A DNA stretch of 64,000 nt from Zygaena filipendulae (GCA_907165275.2 OU015650.1:5734001-5798000), one strand, 5' to 3'. Positions 19,452-33,173 are shown, counted from the stretch's first letter. Numbers and translations: made by a program. The notes: a model not told the origin generated them from the sequence alone.

Positions 19452-22400
19452 ATGGTAGGTTTAATATACCTTTAAAATATCTTAAAATAATATACCTTAA
19501 AGAATTTGGTATGTATAATCAAATTTTATTATTTTAGGAAGGCCAATTTAGAGATAAATACTCCTTTATTGGGGAATGGTACGACAATCAAGCAAGCCTT
19601 ATCCGCCGATTCAATGTGTTCTACTATCCTACGGACAATACTGTAGAGATGTTCGATTTAAAAACGCGAAAGACCTTTGTGAGGAGAATAAAAGTAAACG
19701 GTGTATCTATAGATAACTTTTACATTGGTTGTACATTATATATTTTGGGTCGTCTGGTGAAAATAGTCGATTTTGCTTGTGATGACACGAGAATCAAGTT
19801 ACAAAAAGATATGCAAGTGTAAGTTTGTAATTTTAGTACTTTTTAGTAGTTATGCTTAAAATAAAATTTGGATTCATTATTATTATTATTTACAGAACAT
19901 TTGCTATGATTAAGCCAATACCGACAAAAACAGCAGGCAAGATTATCACACATTTGAATGAACATGGACTGCGTGTGACAAAAATGAAAAAGACTCGGCT
20001 TGCTGTTGAAGATGTAAATACAATATACAGAGATCTACTCACAGATCCAACATTCCCGTTAGTTCCATGGTTAAATACTATTTTCATTACACATGTTTCT
20101 AAAAACAAAATATTTAAAATATTTAAACTCCAGAAACAGCAAAGTGATCAATGTTAACATTTGTTTATAGCTATTTTATCTTCCCAATAACAGGTCTCTT
20201 ATTGCTCTTTGCCCCAGAGTAATGTCAATTACAGGTAGAATCTGTGGAAAAAAGTTATCTATTGAGCATTCTTGAAATTATTAGCTGTTGCCTGTAGTTT
20301 TGCCTGTCTGAATTTTGGAGTCCTTACCCTTAATTTTACCAAAATAAAAAATAGAAATGGTAATGTTGTTTCGGAGTGAATTGTGATCTAAGCACAAATA
20401 AATTTCCGAAAAATTCCTGCTTTAAGTTCTTTGGCGATTTTAATGTGCCTACCCTGTGATCATATTTTTTTTTAAACGAGATGGCCCCTCCGTATATTTC
20501 ACATGATGGAATATCAAATGAAAATATTTTTTAATTAGTTTTGTTAATAGAAGCTTTAACAATTATTTTTCCAATTTACATCAAAATTAGGGATCATAAA
20601 ATTTAAAATTATTATTTGTCCTACTAATATTATAAATGTAGAAGTGTGGATGTTTGGATGTTTGGATGTATGTTACTCAATCACGCAAAAACGGCTGAAC
20701 GGATTTGGATGAAATTTGGCATGCACGTCAGGGGTACAGAAATGGACATAGGGTACTTTTTATCCCGGAATTCCCGCGGGAACTCCAAAATTACCGCGGG
20801 TGAAACCGCGGAGCACAGCTAGTTAAAAAAAATTGCCACAAAAAATACCTTTGAGAAAAATATGATATTTTATTAAAAGGGTTCCTGTCTGTTACAATTT
20901 TACTATGTGTATATACCTAAGAAAATTATATATTATTAATAGTGTCATATATTTCAGGCTTTTGATTAAAGTTAAGCTGTATTTAATCTAATTCATAGTT
21001 TATCAATGCAGATTTCTTCTAGAACATTTGTCTGGTGAGCTGGTGTATGGCCTAGAGTTGGTTGGCAAAGATGCTGTAGCAGTATGTTTAAAAACAATTG
21101 GTGACAAAGATCCAGTGAAAGCTGACCCAGGCACTATAAGGGCTCTGTATGGCAAAGATCCTGTTAGAAACTGCATTCATTCTTCATTGACCTCTGAAGG
21201 TGCTATTCAGGTAAACAATGGTTAGATAAGCTAAGTGGCAGATAAGCTTCGCTGAAAATATTGGATTTATGCAAAACATTGGTGTCTTCAAATAAAATTT
21301 TTAACCAAAAAAAGTAGTAAATAAAAAATATCCTACTAATCCTACTAATATTATAAACGCGAATGTCTGTAAGTATGTATGGATGGATGGATGGATGTTT
21401 GTTACTTTTTGACACAAAAACTACTGGATGGATTTAAATGAAACTTTATAATAATATAGCTTATATACATCAGATTGACACATAGTGTACTTTTTATCCC
21501 GGAATTCCCGCGGGAACGCTGAAATTAACGCGGGTGAAACCGCGGGGCACAACTAGTTTATTAATATGTCATCTAAGTATCTTTATACTGATGCCTATAA
21601 AAGGTGCTCAACCATGTATGTAATAATTTTTAACAATACCTATATTATATTTCACATGAAAGTAATACAAAACTAGCTGTGCCCTGCGGTTTCACCGGCG
21701 TGAGTGTCGGAATTCCTGCAGAAACTTTTTTTCTAAAATAAAAGTAGCCTAAGTTACTCTTTATAACATCAAGCTATCTGCCAGTGAGTCCCGTTAAAAT
21801 CGGTCCAGCCGTTTCAGAGATCAGCCGGAACAAACAGACAGACACAAACAAAAACTATAAAAATACTTTCATATGCATTTGACAACAAACAGAAGAATTG
21901 AAGAATTGTATTTATAATTTAATTTAATATTTTAATGTATTTATGTATATATGTATTTTAATGTATTTAATATTTTTAATGATTACGAGATTAATGTAAA
22001 ATTGCAGGATGTGGAATATTTTTTCCCGCCGCCACCGCTGTCGTCCGTCCGCCTCCGGCTGACGGCGACGCTGTCGAACTGCACGCTGTGCATAGTGAAG
22101 CCGCACGCGATCCGCGAGGGCAAGCTGGGCACCGTGCTGGAGGCCATCGACGACGGCGGCTTCGAGGTCACCGCCTCCAACATGTTCATAGTGGAGAATA
22201 TAAACGCGGCCGAGTTCTACGAAGTTTATATGGGCATCGTACCCGAGTATAAGGTAGGTGAGATTTTATTCATTTACTTGCTGTCCCCCTGAAAGCCGCG
22301 GTAATTTCGGAGCTCCCGCGGGAATTTCGGGATAAAAGTAGGTACCCTATGTTACTCAGGACTACCGTAGCCTACTACCTACCTACCTAAGTACCTATAA

Positions 22401-23210
22401 GTGAAAGAATTTTCAAAATCGGTTCAGTAGATCCAGAGATTACCCCCTACAACGTCACGTCTTTTTTTTTTCAGGGAATGGTAGAAGAACTATCGAGTGG
22501 GCCTTGTGTGGCAATGGAAGTCGTTGCCAAAGACAAGAGCCTCAACACAGCGGTTGAGTTCAGAAAACTCGTCGGCCCGTCGGATCCAGTACGTTACAAC
22601 GTGTTATTAGTATTGACGAAAAACCTGATACACCCCATTTAAAAAATAAACAATAGTATGATTAAAATATAAATTATGTCTAAAAAATTAATAGTCTAAA
22701 AGTTATTCAACATTAGTTTGAAATTGACCTATCTACGAAGCGCTACGCCCGCGCCTACGTGTCAATGACCGATTCGATTTTTTTTGCTACGGGCGACGTA
22801 CGCGCCATATATTGTGTTATAAACAATTTAGACATGGGCTAGTAAAAATAAAAAAAATATAACCTAAATTAAAACATGGTGCGATCGATTCGGAAGTAGA
22901 TTCTGAACATACTACTTTCTAGTTTTCAGTCAATTCATTAAGACGTTGTATAATCACACCCTAGAACAGACGTGTCATCACTACGCGCAAACGTGAAACT
23001 TTAAGAGAATGTTGTTTCTGTGGTTGAAAAATGGCGGAGGACATGATCATTTGAAATTTTCATTTATAGGAAATCGCGAGGTTGCTGCGTCCGCACACGT
23101 TAAGAGCGAAGTTGGGAAAAACGAAAGTACAAAACGCAATACATTGCAGTGATTTGCCAGAGGATGGTTTACTGGAAGTTGAATACTTCTTCAAGATATT
23201 AGACTTTTGA
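19452..23210 (+). CDS. NME7: Nucleoside diphosphate kinase homolog 7
   Basis: Seven coding exons: 19452-19454 (just the ATG), 19538-19818, 19896-20057, 21012-21210, 22008-22253, 22475-22588 and 23070-23210, giving 1146 nt and 381 residues (human NME7 has 376). NME7 is a component of the gamma-tubulin ring complex and of ciliary axonemes. Seen: DM10 domain (residues about 2-93, YSFIGEWYDNQASLIRRFNV), NDK domain 1 (MIKPI near 99-103, active-site His205 in RNCIHSS) and NDK domain 2 (CIVKPHAI near 243-250, His360 in NAIHCSD). It ends EVEYFFKILDF as in vertebrates. The start is the least certain part: ATG followed directly by gtaggt, with an 83-nt intron, gives MEGQFRDKYSFIGEW. The exon 6 donor GATCCA|gtacgt lies next to a MITE. 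Poly(A) signal at 23315. Identity is very secure. Confidence 0.93.
20619..20822 (+). mobile_element. Lep1-type Helitron copy
   Basis: TCCTACTAATATTATAAATG at the left, hairpin ACCGCGGGTGAAACCGCGG and CACAGCTAG at the right, in NME7 intron 3. Confidence 0.75.
21340..21556 (+). mobile_element. Lep1-type Helitron copy
   Basis: A|TCCTACTAATATTATAAAC at the left, CGCGGGGCACAACTAG|T at the right, with an internal GGAT run. The left end is doubled (TCCTACTAA at 21331 as well), suggesting insertion next to an older end. Confidence 0.78.
21673..21866 (-). mobile_element. Helitron-related copy, diverged subfamily
   Basis: CTAGCTGTGCCCTGCGG at the left but with a different body (GTCCAGCCGTTTCAGAGATC, AACAGACAGACA). 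The same subfamily appears at 57499. The right end is unclear. Confidence 0.5.
22278..22450 (-). mobile_element. Truncated Helitron piece in NME7 intron 5
   Basis: GCTGTCCCCCTG, AGCTCCCGCGGGAATTTCGG and AAAATCGGTTCAGTAGATCC are recognisable; the right end is lost. Confidence 0.55.
22597..22948. mobile_element. 352-bp MITE with TA duplication, in NME7 intron 6
   Basis: Ends CAACGTGTTA / inverse at right, flanked by TA. The body closely matches a second copy at 37616-37950 (shared GAAGCGCTACGCCCGCGCC or close variants, TTTAGACATGGGCTAGTAAA). The element begins 8 nt after the exon ends, so it provides nearly the whole start of the intron. Confidence 0.78.
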
Positions 23211-23314
23211 ATCAAGGCTCGCTACTTAAATCGTTAGGATAGTTTGTTTTGTCGACTGACCGTGATGCACCGTGTGATGTGATAAATATGCATTTAAAAA
23301 TCGATAGTGTGTTC

Positions 23315-23320
23315 AATAAA
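23315..23320 (+). terminator. Poly(A) signal of NME7
   Basis: AATAAA about 105 nt after the NME7 stop. Confidence 0.7.
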
Positions 23321-26300
23321 TAATAATTTATTATGGCGTTTGGTATATTTTATTTATCAATTAATCAGCCCAAAGTTTTAAGTTACAAGGAATTTCCACT
23401 TCTCTGAAGTACTTGATTATAATATAATGTCTAATACTAATAAGACACTGATATTATAAATACGAAAGTATCTCTGTCTGTTAACTTTTCACCCCCTAAC
23501 TACACAACTAGTCGTGATGAAGTTTTGCAATAGATACACGTTGTCAGAGGTACAAAAAAGGAAATAAGGTAGGTACCTACTTTTACTCCGGAATTCCCGC
23601 GGGTACGAACTAAAAGAGATTTTTTTATGTATTTAGGTTTGAAATAAGAATCCCACCAAAAACATTTTCATGTAAAGTGCTGCCAAGACGAGACCATATG
23701 AATATGACGGGCACTCTCAAAAAGTTATCAAATCTCATGTAGAGCCAAGCTTATAACTCTACACTGCACCCTTGCTCTTCAAGGCGTAACTTCTCAAACT
23801 CTACACCTTAGTCAGAAATAGTGAAAAACCTTAGACAGCCATACATTTTAATAAAAAACATTTAAGTTAATCTGATGTTATTCGTGTCTATAAAAACACT
23901 AAGGAACCTCTAAAGAAAATAAAAACTCGAATTAAATTTTTAAGAACTGATTTAACAAAAAATTTAGCAATAATACACGTACGGACACGTAAGATTTCAC
24001 GTTTCCTGGGTGACACCTGGTGACACCCTTTAAAATTTTCATTTTTTTTAATAGGTTAAGTATAAGTACTTAACTAGGTTGTTTTTATAGCGTTAAGAAA
24101 AATCATACGGTCTACCTAATAGGTTTTTAATGTACCTATCTATTAATGGATAAAAAGATGTATTATGTATAGGTAACTTATAATAATTATTATTTATATC
24201 ACAAAGTTAACTGGTATACAGAAAATATTGTAGTAACTACCTACTTATCTAATCTATAAAGTAGGAAAATATGAGAATCGTTCAATTAGACCTTGATGTC
24301 AGGATCTTTAGCGGATAGTCTTTATTAATATTTCCTCACTGGTGACCTTATTAAAATATAATATATCTAAAGTTTAATGATACATTTATAATATATCACA
24401 CAGCCTACGCGGAGGCCGGAGAATAACACGGGTCTACAGCATTTTTGCGCACGGGTTATACATATCTAGTTTATTTTTATTGGTTTTATATCTAGAAATA
24501 AGAATAGGAACCAAAAATAGTTCTGAATTTGCTTTTATGCCAAAAAAATGGGAAAATTAAAATCAATTAAAATACATAAAAAAATGACAATTGGTCAAAT
24601 CGCGACCAAGGTCAAAAGCAAATATTACTTATATATATACTTGTGTCTAAGAATAGCAAATTTCTAACGGCTTTACAATACCAGCCCGTCAGTCTTCTCT
24701 ACGTATCTACATTATTATATCTAGAGAAATGATATGCTCACGACTAAATTTAAAAGTGCCATTTGTAAAATAAATCTACGATTTCCGCGGTATACTTATA
24801 TAGGGTGGAATGGAAACGTAAGTGTATTCAGTGGATTAATATAATTTGATTCTAAAATTCAGATTTTTATATTTTTTAAAGATATTGTATGAGTGAATAA
24901 AAAAGACTGAAAAAAATAATATAGCCGTATTGTGTTCAGAATTTGTACTTTTTCGGTTAATTACTAGCTGTTTCAGCACACGTTGATTTCGGAGTTCCCT
25001 TGAGAATTCCGGGATAATAGTACCTACCCTATGTCCTTTTCTGTAGGTACACCTGTCAACGCCTATGCAAAATTGCATGATTGAGTAGTTAAAGCGTGAA
25101 TATGTAACCAACAGACAGACTTTTGCATTGCACGTCATTTTTGCATTTATATAATGTCAGTTTGGATTGGAATAGTAGGTCTGTAGGTACTTACTCTCTG
25201 ATTAATGATGTCTTGTTTTCAATAGCGTAGGTCACTAGCACACGGTGCGAATCCCAAATTTGCCGCCCTCTAATTTTTGCATTTAATTATAAAAAATATT
25301 TGGACATGATAAAAATGGTACTCTGATTGAATAACACTAACCTGATAAATGATAACAAATTATAATTATGTATATTTAAAAAAAAACTAATAAAAACCTG
25401 GATATATGCAAACAACAAAAAAAAAATTACAGAGAAAACGTTGAAGGAAATCAACTTTCTTTGAATGTTTTTAAATTTTTTTGTTCTATAACCACTACCT
25501 GTGAATAGGCTAGTTTCCTGGGTAAAAAAATCAAAATTCTATTTAGTCCATCAGTTAGATAATAAAAAAATAAAAGACACGTATTTTTTGCTTTTTTAAA
25601 ATAATGGAAATATGTATAGATAAAGCACATTAAAGTTTAGGGTGGGAGACTCGTGATGTCACAGCTCGCTACAACGTGCGACGTCCTGTAACGATCGATG
25701 GGTTCATGACCCGATATGAAAACAACTGAACGTGGGTGGGTGCAACCAGTTAGGAGAAAAATACCGTTTTAAATATCTGTATAGAATACTAACTGTTCCC
25801 TGCGGTTACGCCCGCATAGAATTTTTTTAAATGATTTTTGAATATCCTGGACAACATTTTTGTGAGATTTCATGATGATCGTTATTCAAGTAGGTAGTTA
25901 AGGCGTGAAAGCGTTACAAACAAACAAACACACTCACTTGCGCAATTATAATATTACTGTATTAGCTGCTCCTCGCGATCTCTCCTGCGTTAGTTTCGGA
26001 GTTCCCGCACGTTTTCCAAGATAAATATGTCCCTTTTTGTACCCTAGACAACGTGTAACCTACCACCTATGCAAAATTTCATGACTATCGGTTGAGTAGG
26101 TATAGTCAAGCGTGAAACGTTTACAGACAGACAGACAGAGTTAATACTTTCACGTTTGTTGTAGCAGTCCCCCGCGGTTCACTTGCGGTAATTTCGGAGT
26201 TTCCGCGGGAATTCCAGAATAAACTATACCCATACCTAAACAGTAGGTATTATCTGTGCCTAAACCTTCCCCTGGAATCACTCAATCTATTGGTGAAACC

Positions 26301-27956
26301 GCATGAACGGCCGTTCAGGAGTTTATCGCGAACAGACAGACAGACAGGCGCGGCGGAGGACTTTGTATTGTAATATCTAAGGAAGTATATTGTTTTGGAT
26401 CTATTGATAACCGACATCCGCAGAGGTGACTCGAAACAAAACACGATCATATAATGGGTTGTCGCTCTAGCTTGCCTGCGGCTAAGAAAATATCAGATAG
26501 ATACCTTTTACTTATTGTATTGTATATACTTAGTAAGTAGGTAGGTACATGGTGGCTATGTCGGATCCATGTTTGATGCTTGGCACGGTTTCATGCACAA
26601 TCGCGAGTCTTATTTGTTGTATGAATGGAAATTTAACATACCTACGCAGGGTGTGCGCCAGTGTACATCTAGCTTTCATACTCGCAGCCGGCTGCGCACG
26701 CGCGGGCTACGCGACGCGATTTTTGTACCTTCACTATCTTCGTAGCAGTTACGGTTGAAAATATACAAAATGTTCATGATATAAATTTTCGACTACAATT
26801 ATTAAACTAAACATTATTTTTTTTAAATCAAACAATTTTTGTTACAAGAAATATCTATTGTATAGTTTATACGACCTCATTGAATTGATAAGGTTTTTTG
26901 CACTGAAGTTGAAAACTTATGATAAGGTTTTTCAATTTGCTGTGAGCGGTGAGTGGGATTTTTATTCATACACATTTTATGGCTTTGCATCATGTAACGA
27001 AAAAATCTAGGTAGATACAGTAGAATATTTTTAGGGATGACAAACTAGCAAAGTGATTTAAAGGTAAATCGAACCTATATTATGGGAAAAAATACTCGTA
27101 CTCGGTACTCGGCCTATAACTAAGCATAGAGAGTTATTACAACGATTGATGATATATATTTTAGTCAAGTTACAATATAACAATTGATTTTTATTGTGAA
27201 GCGAATAATAAACTTTGGTACACAGGAAAAACAATTTACTGATTTAAAAAATCTCGGCTGGTGATGAATTCTATATTTTTAACATTGAGTACCTACCTGT
27301 GAAGACTGAAGTGGATTATTATAATTATTATTAGGTATTCATTTAGATATTTATTTATCTTAAATTTGGGCTTTTTACAGTATAAATTTAAAAAATAATA
27401 AATATCATAAAAAACCTAAACATAGTGTGCCACCGACAGCGGAGCAGAGCTCAAGCTACCGGTGGTTATTGTCACAGACACAGAGACAGGAACCTCCGTA
27501 CAATGCGTGTCGTGTCGAGGATTACCGCCTTCTGCATGTAACCCTTGAGCCAACGACCCGGGGAGAGTCTCTAGAGTCTATTAATATTATTATATTTATA
27601 CTTTATTACATCTGCACGCCCGGTGGACAAAAGGTTAATTCAACCGCACCTCTCCTCTCTAGATATTGGTCTTCTCACGTACGTCGATACTAGCATACCT
27701 ACTCGCGAGTGCGCCCAAGGAAGGTCCCTCCGTCTTCCATCAAATTCCGAACTACTAGAACATCGGCAGGCTTCCATATCTATATACAGTAAATATTTCG
27801 CCTATGCGCACGAAGCGATTTGCTTCGTCTTTCATTATGCGTACCGCTCACAACTATAATTTGAACCTCTTCAGGACGAGTGAATATATATATTTAATTG
27901 GTAGACATAATATAACTCCTTAGTCCATAGACAAATAAATGTTTGGCCGTAAATGG
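23321..27956. other. Gene-poor intergenic stretch with Helitron debris
   Basis: Helitron pieces at about 23431-23610 (plus), 24964-25135, 25790-25970, 25972-26163 and 26164-26380 (all reverse, recognised by CGGAGTTCCCGC-like segments and CAGACAGACAG tails). No supported gene. The 27427-27693 open frame has no recognisable domain. Confidence 0.55.
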
Positions 27957-28165
27957 CTAAAAAAGCTGATCGGCCGACGAAGCGGTGTTATAGGTACGTG
28001 GGGATATCCTTATAAATACAGGAGTTTGACCCTTTGAGCTCCCACAGATAGTGAAGATGTGGATCTGGATGAGGGTATAGCAGGATCGGTCATTTTGCTC
28101 CATAGGGATCCTTGAGGAAGACTTTGTACAGCAGTAGACGGCTATATGCCGGCTGATGTGACGAT
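27957..28165 (+). repeat. Probable 3' tail of a decayed LINE
   Basis: Ends ACAGCAGTAGACGGCTATAT and GCCGGCTGATG, close to the 3' tail I associate with lepidopteran LINE fragments. Upstream text has no readable reverse transcriptase. Confidence 0.35.
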
Positions 28166-28459
28166 ATAATTAAAATTTAATAATAACACTACACAGTCAT
28201 TGATTTTGGTACAGATAAAATTTACGTTGCTCACAACACACAGATCTACAATTGATTCCAAACCAATATAAGCTGCTAGATTGCAGAAACCAAACATATT
28301 TTGTTGCGGTGAATGTGATAAATACGAAGAACGACCGGGAAACATTAATCACCCCCGAAGCTAGGAACGTGATTAATTTTTCACATTAAATTTGCTGTGA
28401 TACTGGTTGACTCCATAAACAAGATGCAGAGAGAAGTTTTGTAGGTACTGCTGACCACG

Positions 28460-28594
28460 GGGGCTAAGATGCGCAACACGATAAAATTTTATCGAGCCAT
28501 TTTATCGATTCTCGTCGACATATTGTATGGTTTTGTCAACGAGAATCGATAAAATGGCTCGATATAATTTTATCGTTTTGCGCATCTTAGCCCC
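28460..28594. mobile_element. Palindromic 135-bp MITE
   Basis: Almost the entire element is an inverted repeat of about 60 bp arms starting GGGGCTAAGATGCGCAA and ending TTGCGCATCTTAGCCCC, with a 13-15 nt loop. A diverged relative is at 10055-10310. Confidence 0.75.
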
Positions 28595-30059
28595 GCACGT
28601 CGCGTAAGGCTACAGTGCGCTAGCCAATAATATTATTACAACCAATGGTATTTTTACTATAGAATGTCTTTGGTTACAACTTACAAGTATTAAAGGAAGC
28701 GCGAGCGCGAATAACCGTAACCACGTACGTGGTCGAAATGAAAAGCGAAGTGTCTGATTTCGAGACAAGACAGCGTGGCATAATACACTCGTACCATAAA
28801 ATAAAGTAAATATCTACTATTTGGAGACATTCTGTAGTGAAACTGGTTTCATTCAACAACCTCCTATTTATAGATCGGAAATCTTTCGGGCTTAAACCCG
28901 GAACTGGATGCAACAGGAAACGCCAAAGTGTTTACCTACCTTAAAACCGATTGATTGCCATTTATACCCATAAAGCTAATGATTTAGAAAATTTGAAATG
29001 CAAAGTCTTGCGTTAATCTGTTGTAGGTAATAGTTTATGAAAGTAGGAGGATAATAGCCTACTTCTGGGTTATTTATTACACACCCTGTATTAAGACTGT
29101 GTGTATGTAGACTTGGCGAGACGAAGCGCGTCTAACGTCATGAAATATTTTAGATAGAATAACATTATTAGATAGAAAAACATCACGAATTAGTAGGTTC
29201 ATGGAACTACCCATTAATTAACAAGTATAAAAAATCCAAACGACAAGTGCTGTGATACCACTTAAAGAGAGGAATAAATATAAAATTGTTAAGCATAAAA
29301 CAGCGCGGTTAGCGTATTTTTAGAAGAACCTTCGGTGAGTAATATGTAAAAAAATTAAAATAGGTAGATACAACTTAAATCTCAAAATCTAATCTCGGTA
29401 ATATTAAAAAATGTAAGCTGATGAATTATATTACGCAATTTACTGAGAATGCAATATTATAACCTCTTAGAAACTAAAAACAGCTTTTTCTATTTGCCTT
29501 AGTTTTACTGTTTCTTTTGGTATAATAAATTAATTTGAATTTGAACAGCTGAATCTACCGGAACCGGATTGAGAAAATATGTTTTCTCTAAAATACTTTA
29601 TTCGGAATTCGTAAAGTTATTTAGTTAATTACAAATTACAATATGATCTATTATATACCAATATGTTTTTAGTTTATTTATATAGATTAAACAATAGTAG
29701 GTTAAAAAACATTTAGGTACCGACTTTAAAACAGAACCGAACAGGGAAAAATAATTTATTCAATAGTAGGTACGCTGGCAATTTTTTGATCTTATTTATT
29801 AGAACGTGATCATATTAAATAAAAACAATGTTTGTTTATCAAACCTATGACATAATTAGAAAAAAACAGTGACAAATTGTCACGTATTAAATTTTATTCA
29901 CTTATTGATTACTCTATCTATTTATTATTACCTACTCTATAATCTATTTTGCTAGAGGCAGACAAAAGCTCTGTTTTAAGATCTTTTTTAGTTATAAGTA
30001 CATATAGTAGGTAATCAGATATACCAGCAAAAAGGGAAAATACTAGATACGCTCCTTCG
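28595..30059. other. Intergenic, nothing recognised
   Basis: A minus-strand open frame at 28674-28913 has no domain I recognise. The rest is AT-rich. Confidence 0.4.
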
Positions 30060-30381
30060 AAATTATTTCCAACCAGTGTGGACTTGAAGGTTGACTCTAC
30101 AAGAGTTCAACATCTACAGAACCTATCTATCAAATATATATAAAATCCTTTGACCTTTGTCCTGAATGACTGATGGATCAACGCACAGCCGCTGATTGTA
30201 GAGACCCAAAACTTGGAGGGTGTGTTCTTTGTATGACGTAGGCATTCGATAAGAAAGGATCTTTGAAAAATCAACCCTTAGGGTTGGGTGGGTAGGGATG
30301 AAAAGGGGTTGCAAAGTTTATATGGAACAATTCCGCGAGAACTTCGAAATTATCGCGGGTGAAACCGCACGTGACAGCTAG
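30060..30381 (+). mobile_element. Helitron-like longer variant
   Basis: The right end CGCGGGTGAAACCGCACGTGACAGCTAG follows the family hairpin pattern. The body includes an unusual GTTGGGTGGGTAGGGATG section. The left end is uncertain. Confidence 0.5.
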
Positions 30382-31743
30382 TATGAGTATAAATTTTGAA
30401 CATGCAAAATCAGTTGCGGTCGCTAATTACTCATTAGAGTCATTAGTTATCAATTAGAATTAAAAAATACAGACGACTGTTAGTAGCTTTTATGTTATGT
30501 AATTACTTATACGAGGTATACCTATGCAAAATAAAATTACGACGATACAGAGCCATGTCATATGTAGGTAGAGTCGCGGAGTTATTGTAGTTTGCCCCAC
30601 GGTTTGCCCATTGTTCGCGTCGCTGTATCAATACACCTGTCAATGCGGTAGGTACACACAATTCGTGTTATGAAGAGAAAACTGTAACCTGATCATTCAT
30701 CATAAAACACATTATCGTAGTTTTAATCTGTTGCTTCGTCCTCGCTAATTTCGTTGTAATTCCGGAGTAAATTAATATTTACTCAATAAATGTTTCAATA
30801 AATGTTCTGGGATAATTCCCAGAACATTTATTCTATCTGTGTGCCTAATTTTTATCCATTTAAGAATTTATGCGATATTAACAAACATCTAAACGTCTAA
30901 ATAATAACATCTTTTCAACCGATCTGTCCTCGTATTAGAGGTAAGATATTGAATAGATGTTATGGTCCTCGTCACTACACATAATGCCGACCGTTTGCAA
31001 ACGAACGAATCATACAGTTTTCCGGCAACACACCCACCTAATATTTTCTGTTTTCCGTAAGTTGCACAGGTTGTCGTATAATCAGATGTGAACGTGTTAG
31101 ATTTGTTTTATTTTGTAAGTAGCTACCTATATAAGTTCTTATTTTTTATTGTTTCTGCTTTTGTTGTTTTTTTTACCAACTAGGTAAGTATAGATAATTA
31201 ATAAAACGATTTGAAAAACTACATTAATTATACGTACTAGCCGGTAGGTACGTCAACATTAAGTTTTTACTGTTACCTCCCTTAATTAATTAGTAAGGTA
31301 GGTATTACGTGTCTAATTTTATGTGTATTCTATTAACACAATAGGTACACAGTTGTTTACGTTATCTATAAAAAAATCTTAGTATTAATTAACTACATTG
31401 GCACACAAAAGGCATGGTTTATTAGCGCTTTCAGCTAGACAACATTAGGATTTAAGAAGTTATGTAAAAACAAATGGTCCTAAAAAGTCTTAGAAATTAT
31501 AAAGTACCTCCTAAGACTAAGAGTTTGATTTTTGGGTAAATTTTAATTGAGCGCCTCACTGAAATTCTTATTAAAGTCAACAATTGAAATTCTCTGTAGA
31601 AAAAAAAAATATGCAAAGTAGAGGCTACTTTATCGCGAATGCTAGTATGCACTATAACTTACACAATTATATTCCGGTGGCTATCCAGAAGTAGTCATTT
31701 AAAACTTGCGCTCGTTTTAACTCTCCCATTTTCTCAACTGTGC
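30382..31743. other. Intergenic; possible upstream exon of MFSD6
   Basis: No coding signal. Because the first MFSD6 coding exon starts at a splice acceptor (34244-34245), a noncoding exon must lie upstream. One possible donor is gtaagt at 31114. This is a guess. Confidence 0.25.
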
Positions 31744-31745
31744 AA

Positions 31746-31804
<59 letters not shown>

Positions 31805-31806
31805 AT
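31744..31806 (+). repeat. AAAT tetranucleotide microsatellite
   Basis: About 15 uninterrupted AAAT units. Confidence 0.95.
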
Positions 31807-32343
31807 GTATTTGGGTATATTATTATCTAAATATTTATGTATGCCCTTTTAGCATATTGTATGTATGTGAAATGTATAATGTATATGTGTGTGTATTTGT
31901 ACATATTATGTATGTAAGTATTATTATGTATATTGTATGTATTTTAATATTATTATTTATCTATTTTTTCGTTGGTTGCACACCCCATCCGTTATGTCTC
32001 TCTGTCAACCCAATGGTTAACTGTTAGAGAATGCAGCTAGATATTAATTTCGGCATTTGTACCTTAGTCCAAAAAGAATAAATAAATACATTGATTCACA
32101 GAAATTCGAGACTCAATCTATTAAAAAACTAAAAAGAAATTGTTAGCAAGCACACAGAACATTGGTACAGCCATTTATGTACCTACATACAACTATATTT
32201 ACCTACAGCAATTTTAAGATTTCTCAATAGACGTTAAACGTGCAGATAGAGTGAGGCAATTTATCGCCAAGTGCCAAGAAACCTTAATGGCCGTACCTTG
32301 AATGTGAATCTATAAGTAAATCCTTACTATCTAATAACTATAA

Positions 32344-32526
32344 ATATACTAATATTATAAATAACTCTCTGTCTGTCTGCCAGTCTATTACGCTAACTGA
32401 TCATCATGAAATTTCATATTCACGTTTTCAGGGGGTAGATATAGAGATGGACATAGGGTAATTTTTATCCTAGCATTCCTGCGGGATCTCCAAAATTACA
32501 TTAGGTGAAACCGCAGGGAACATCAA
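32344..32526 (+). mobile_element. Helitron copy, first of a head-to-tail pair
   Basis: TACTAATATTATAAAT at the left, GGTGAAACCGCAGGGAACAT and CAAG at the right. The next copy starts at once. Confidence 0.6.
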
Positions 32527-32723
32527 GTTGTAAATACGAAAGTGAGTCTGTTTGTTTATTACGCTTTCACGCCTCAACGGCTCCACAGATTATCATGAAA
32601 TTTTGCATAGATAACTACCTACACGTTGTCAGGGATACAGAAAAAGACATAAACTACTTTATATCACGAAATTCCCGCGGGAAGTCCGTAATTACCTCGG
32701 GTGAAACCGCAGGGATCAGCTAG
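32527..32723 (+). mobile_element. Helitron copy, second of a head-to-tail pair
   Basis: Starts TTGTAAATACGAAAGTGAG and ends GAAACCGCAGGGATCAGCTAG followed by T. Confidence 0.65.
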
Positions 32724-33173
32724 TGTTATAATAAAGTCTGTCAATATGTCTGTACCAATATAGAACTATTTTACGAAAACGATATTACGCTTATTAAAGT
32801 ATAGGTAAGTAGGTACCTATAGCTGAAAACATTACAAAATAACTGTCATATTGAAATTTTTTTTAATAGCTATTTCTTGATTGATTAGCAACGACTTGCT
32901 GCAATCATGCCTACGGTAAGAACAATGTTTTGCTCCATTAAAATAGACGGAGCTACTAAAAGATATTTTTAATGAGATAAGCGGTTCAGTACTAGCAGTT
33001 AATTTTATTCTGTGTCCGTGAACAATTAGGAAAACGTTCCATTAAGCACGTTTTCTTTAGACCACCTAACTCATTTATTCGAATTTTTTCGTTTCTATCT
33101 ATAATAATATTTTTATTTATTTGAATTTAATGGATGCCAAGTCCTTCTTTATCTTGCTTACATTAGGTACCTA

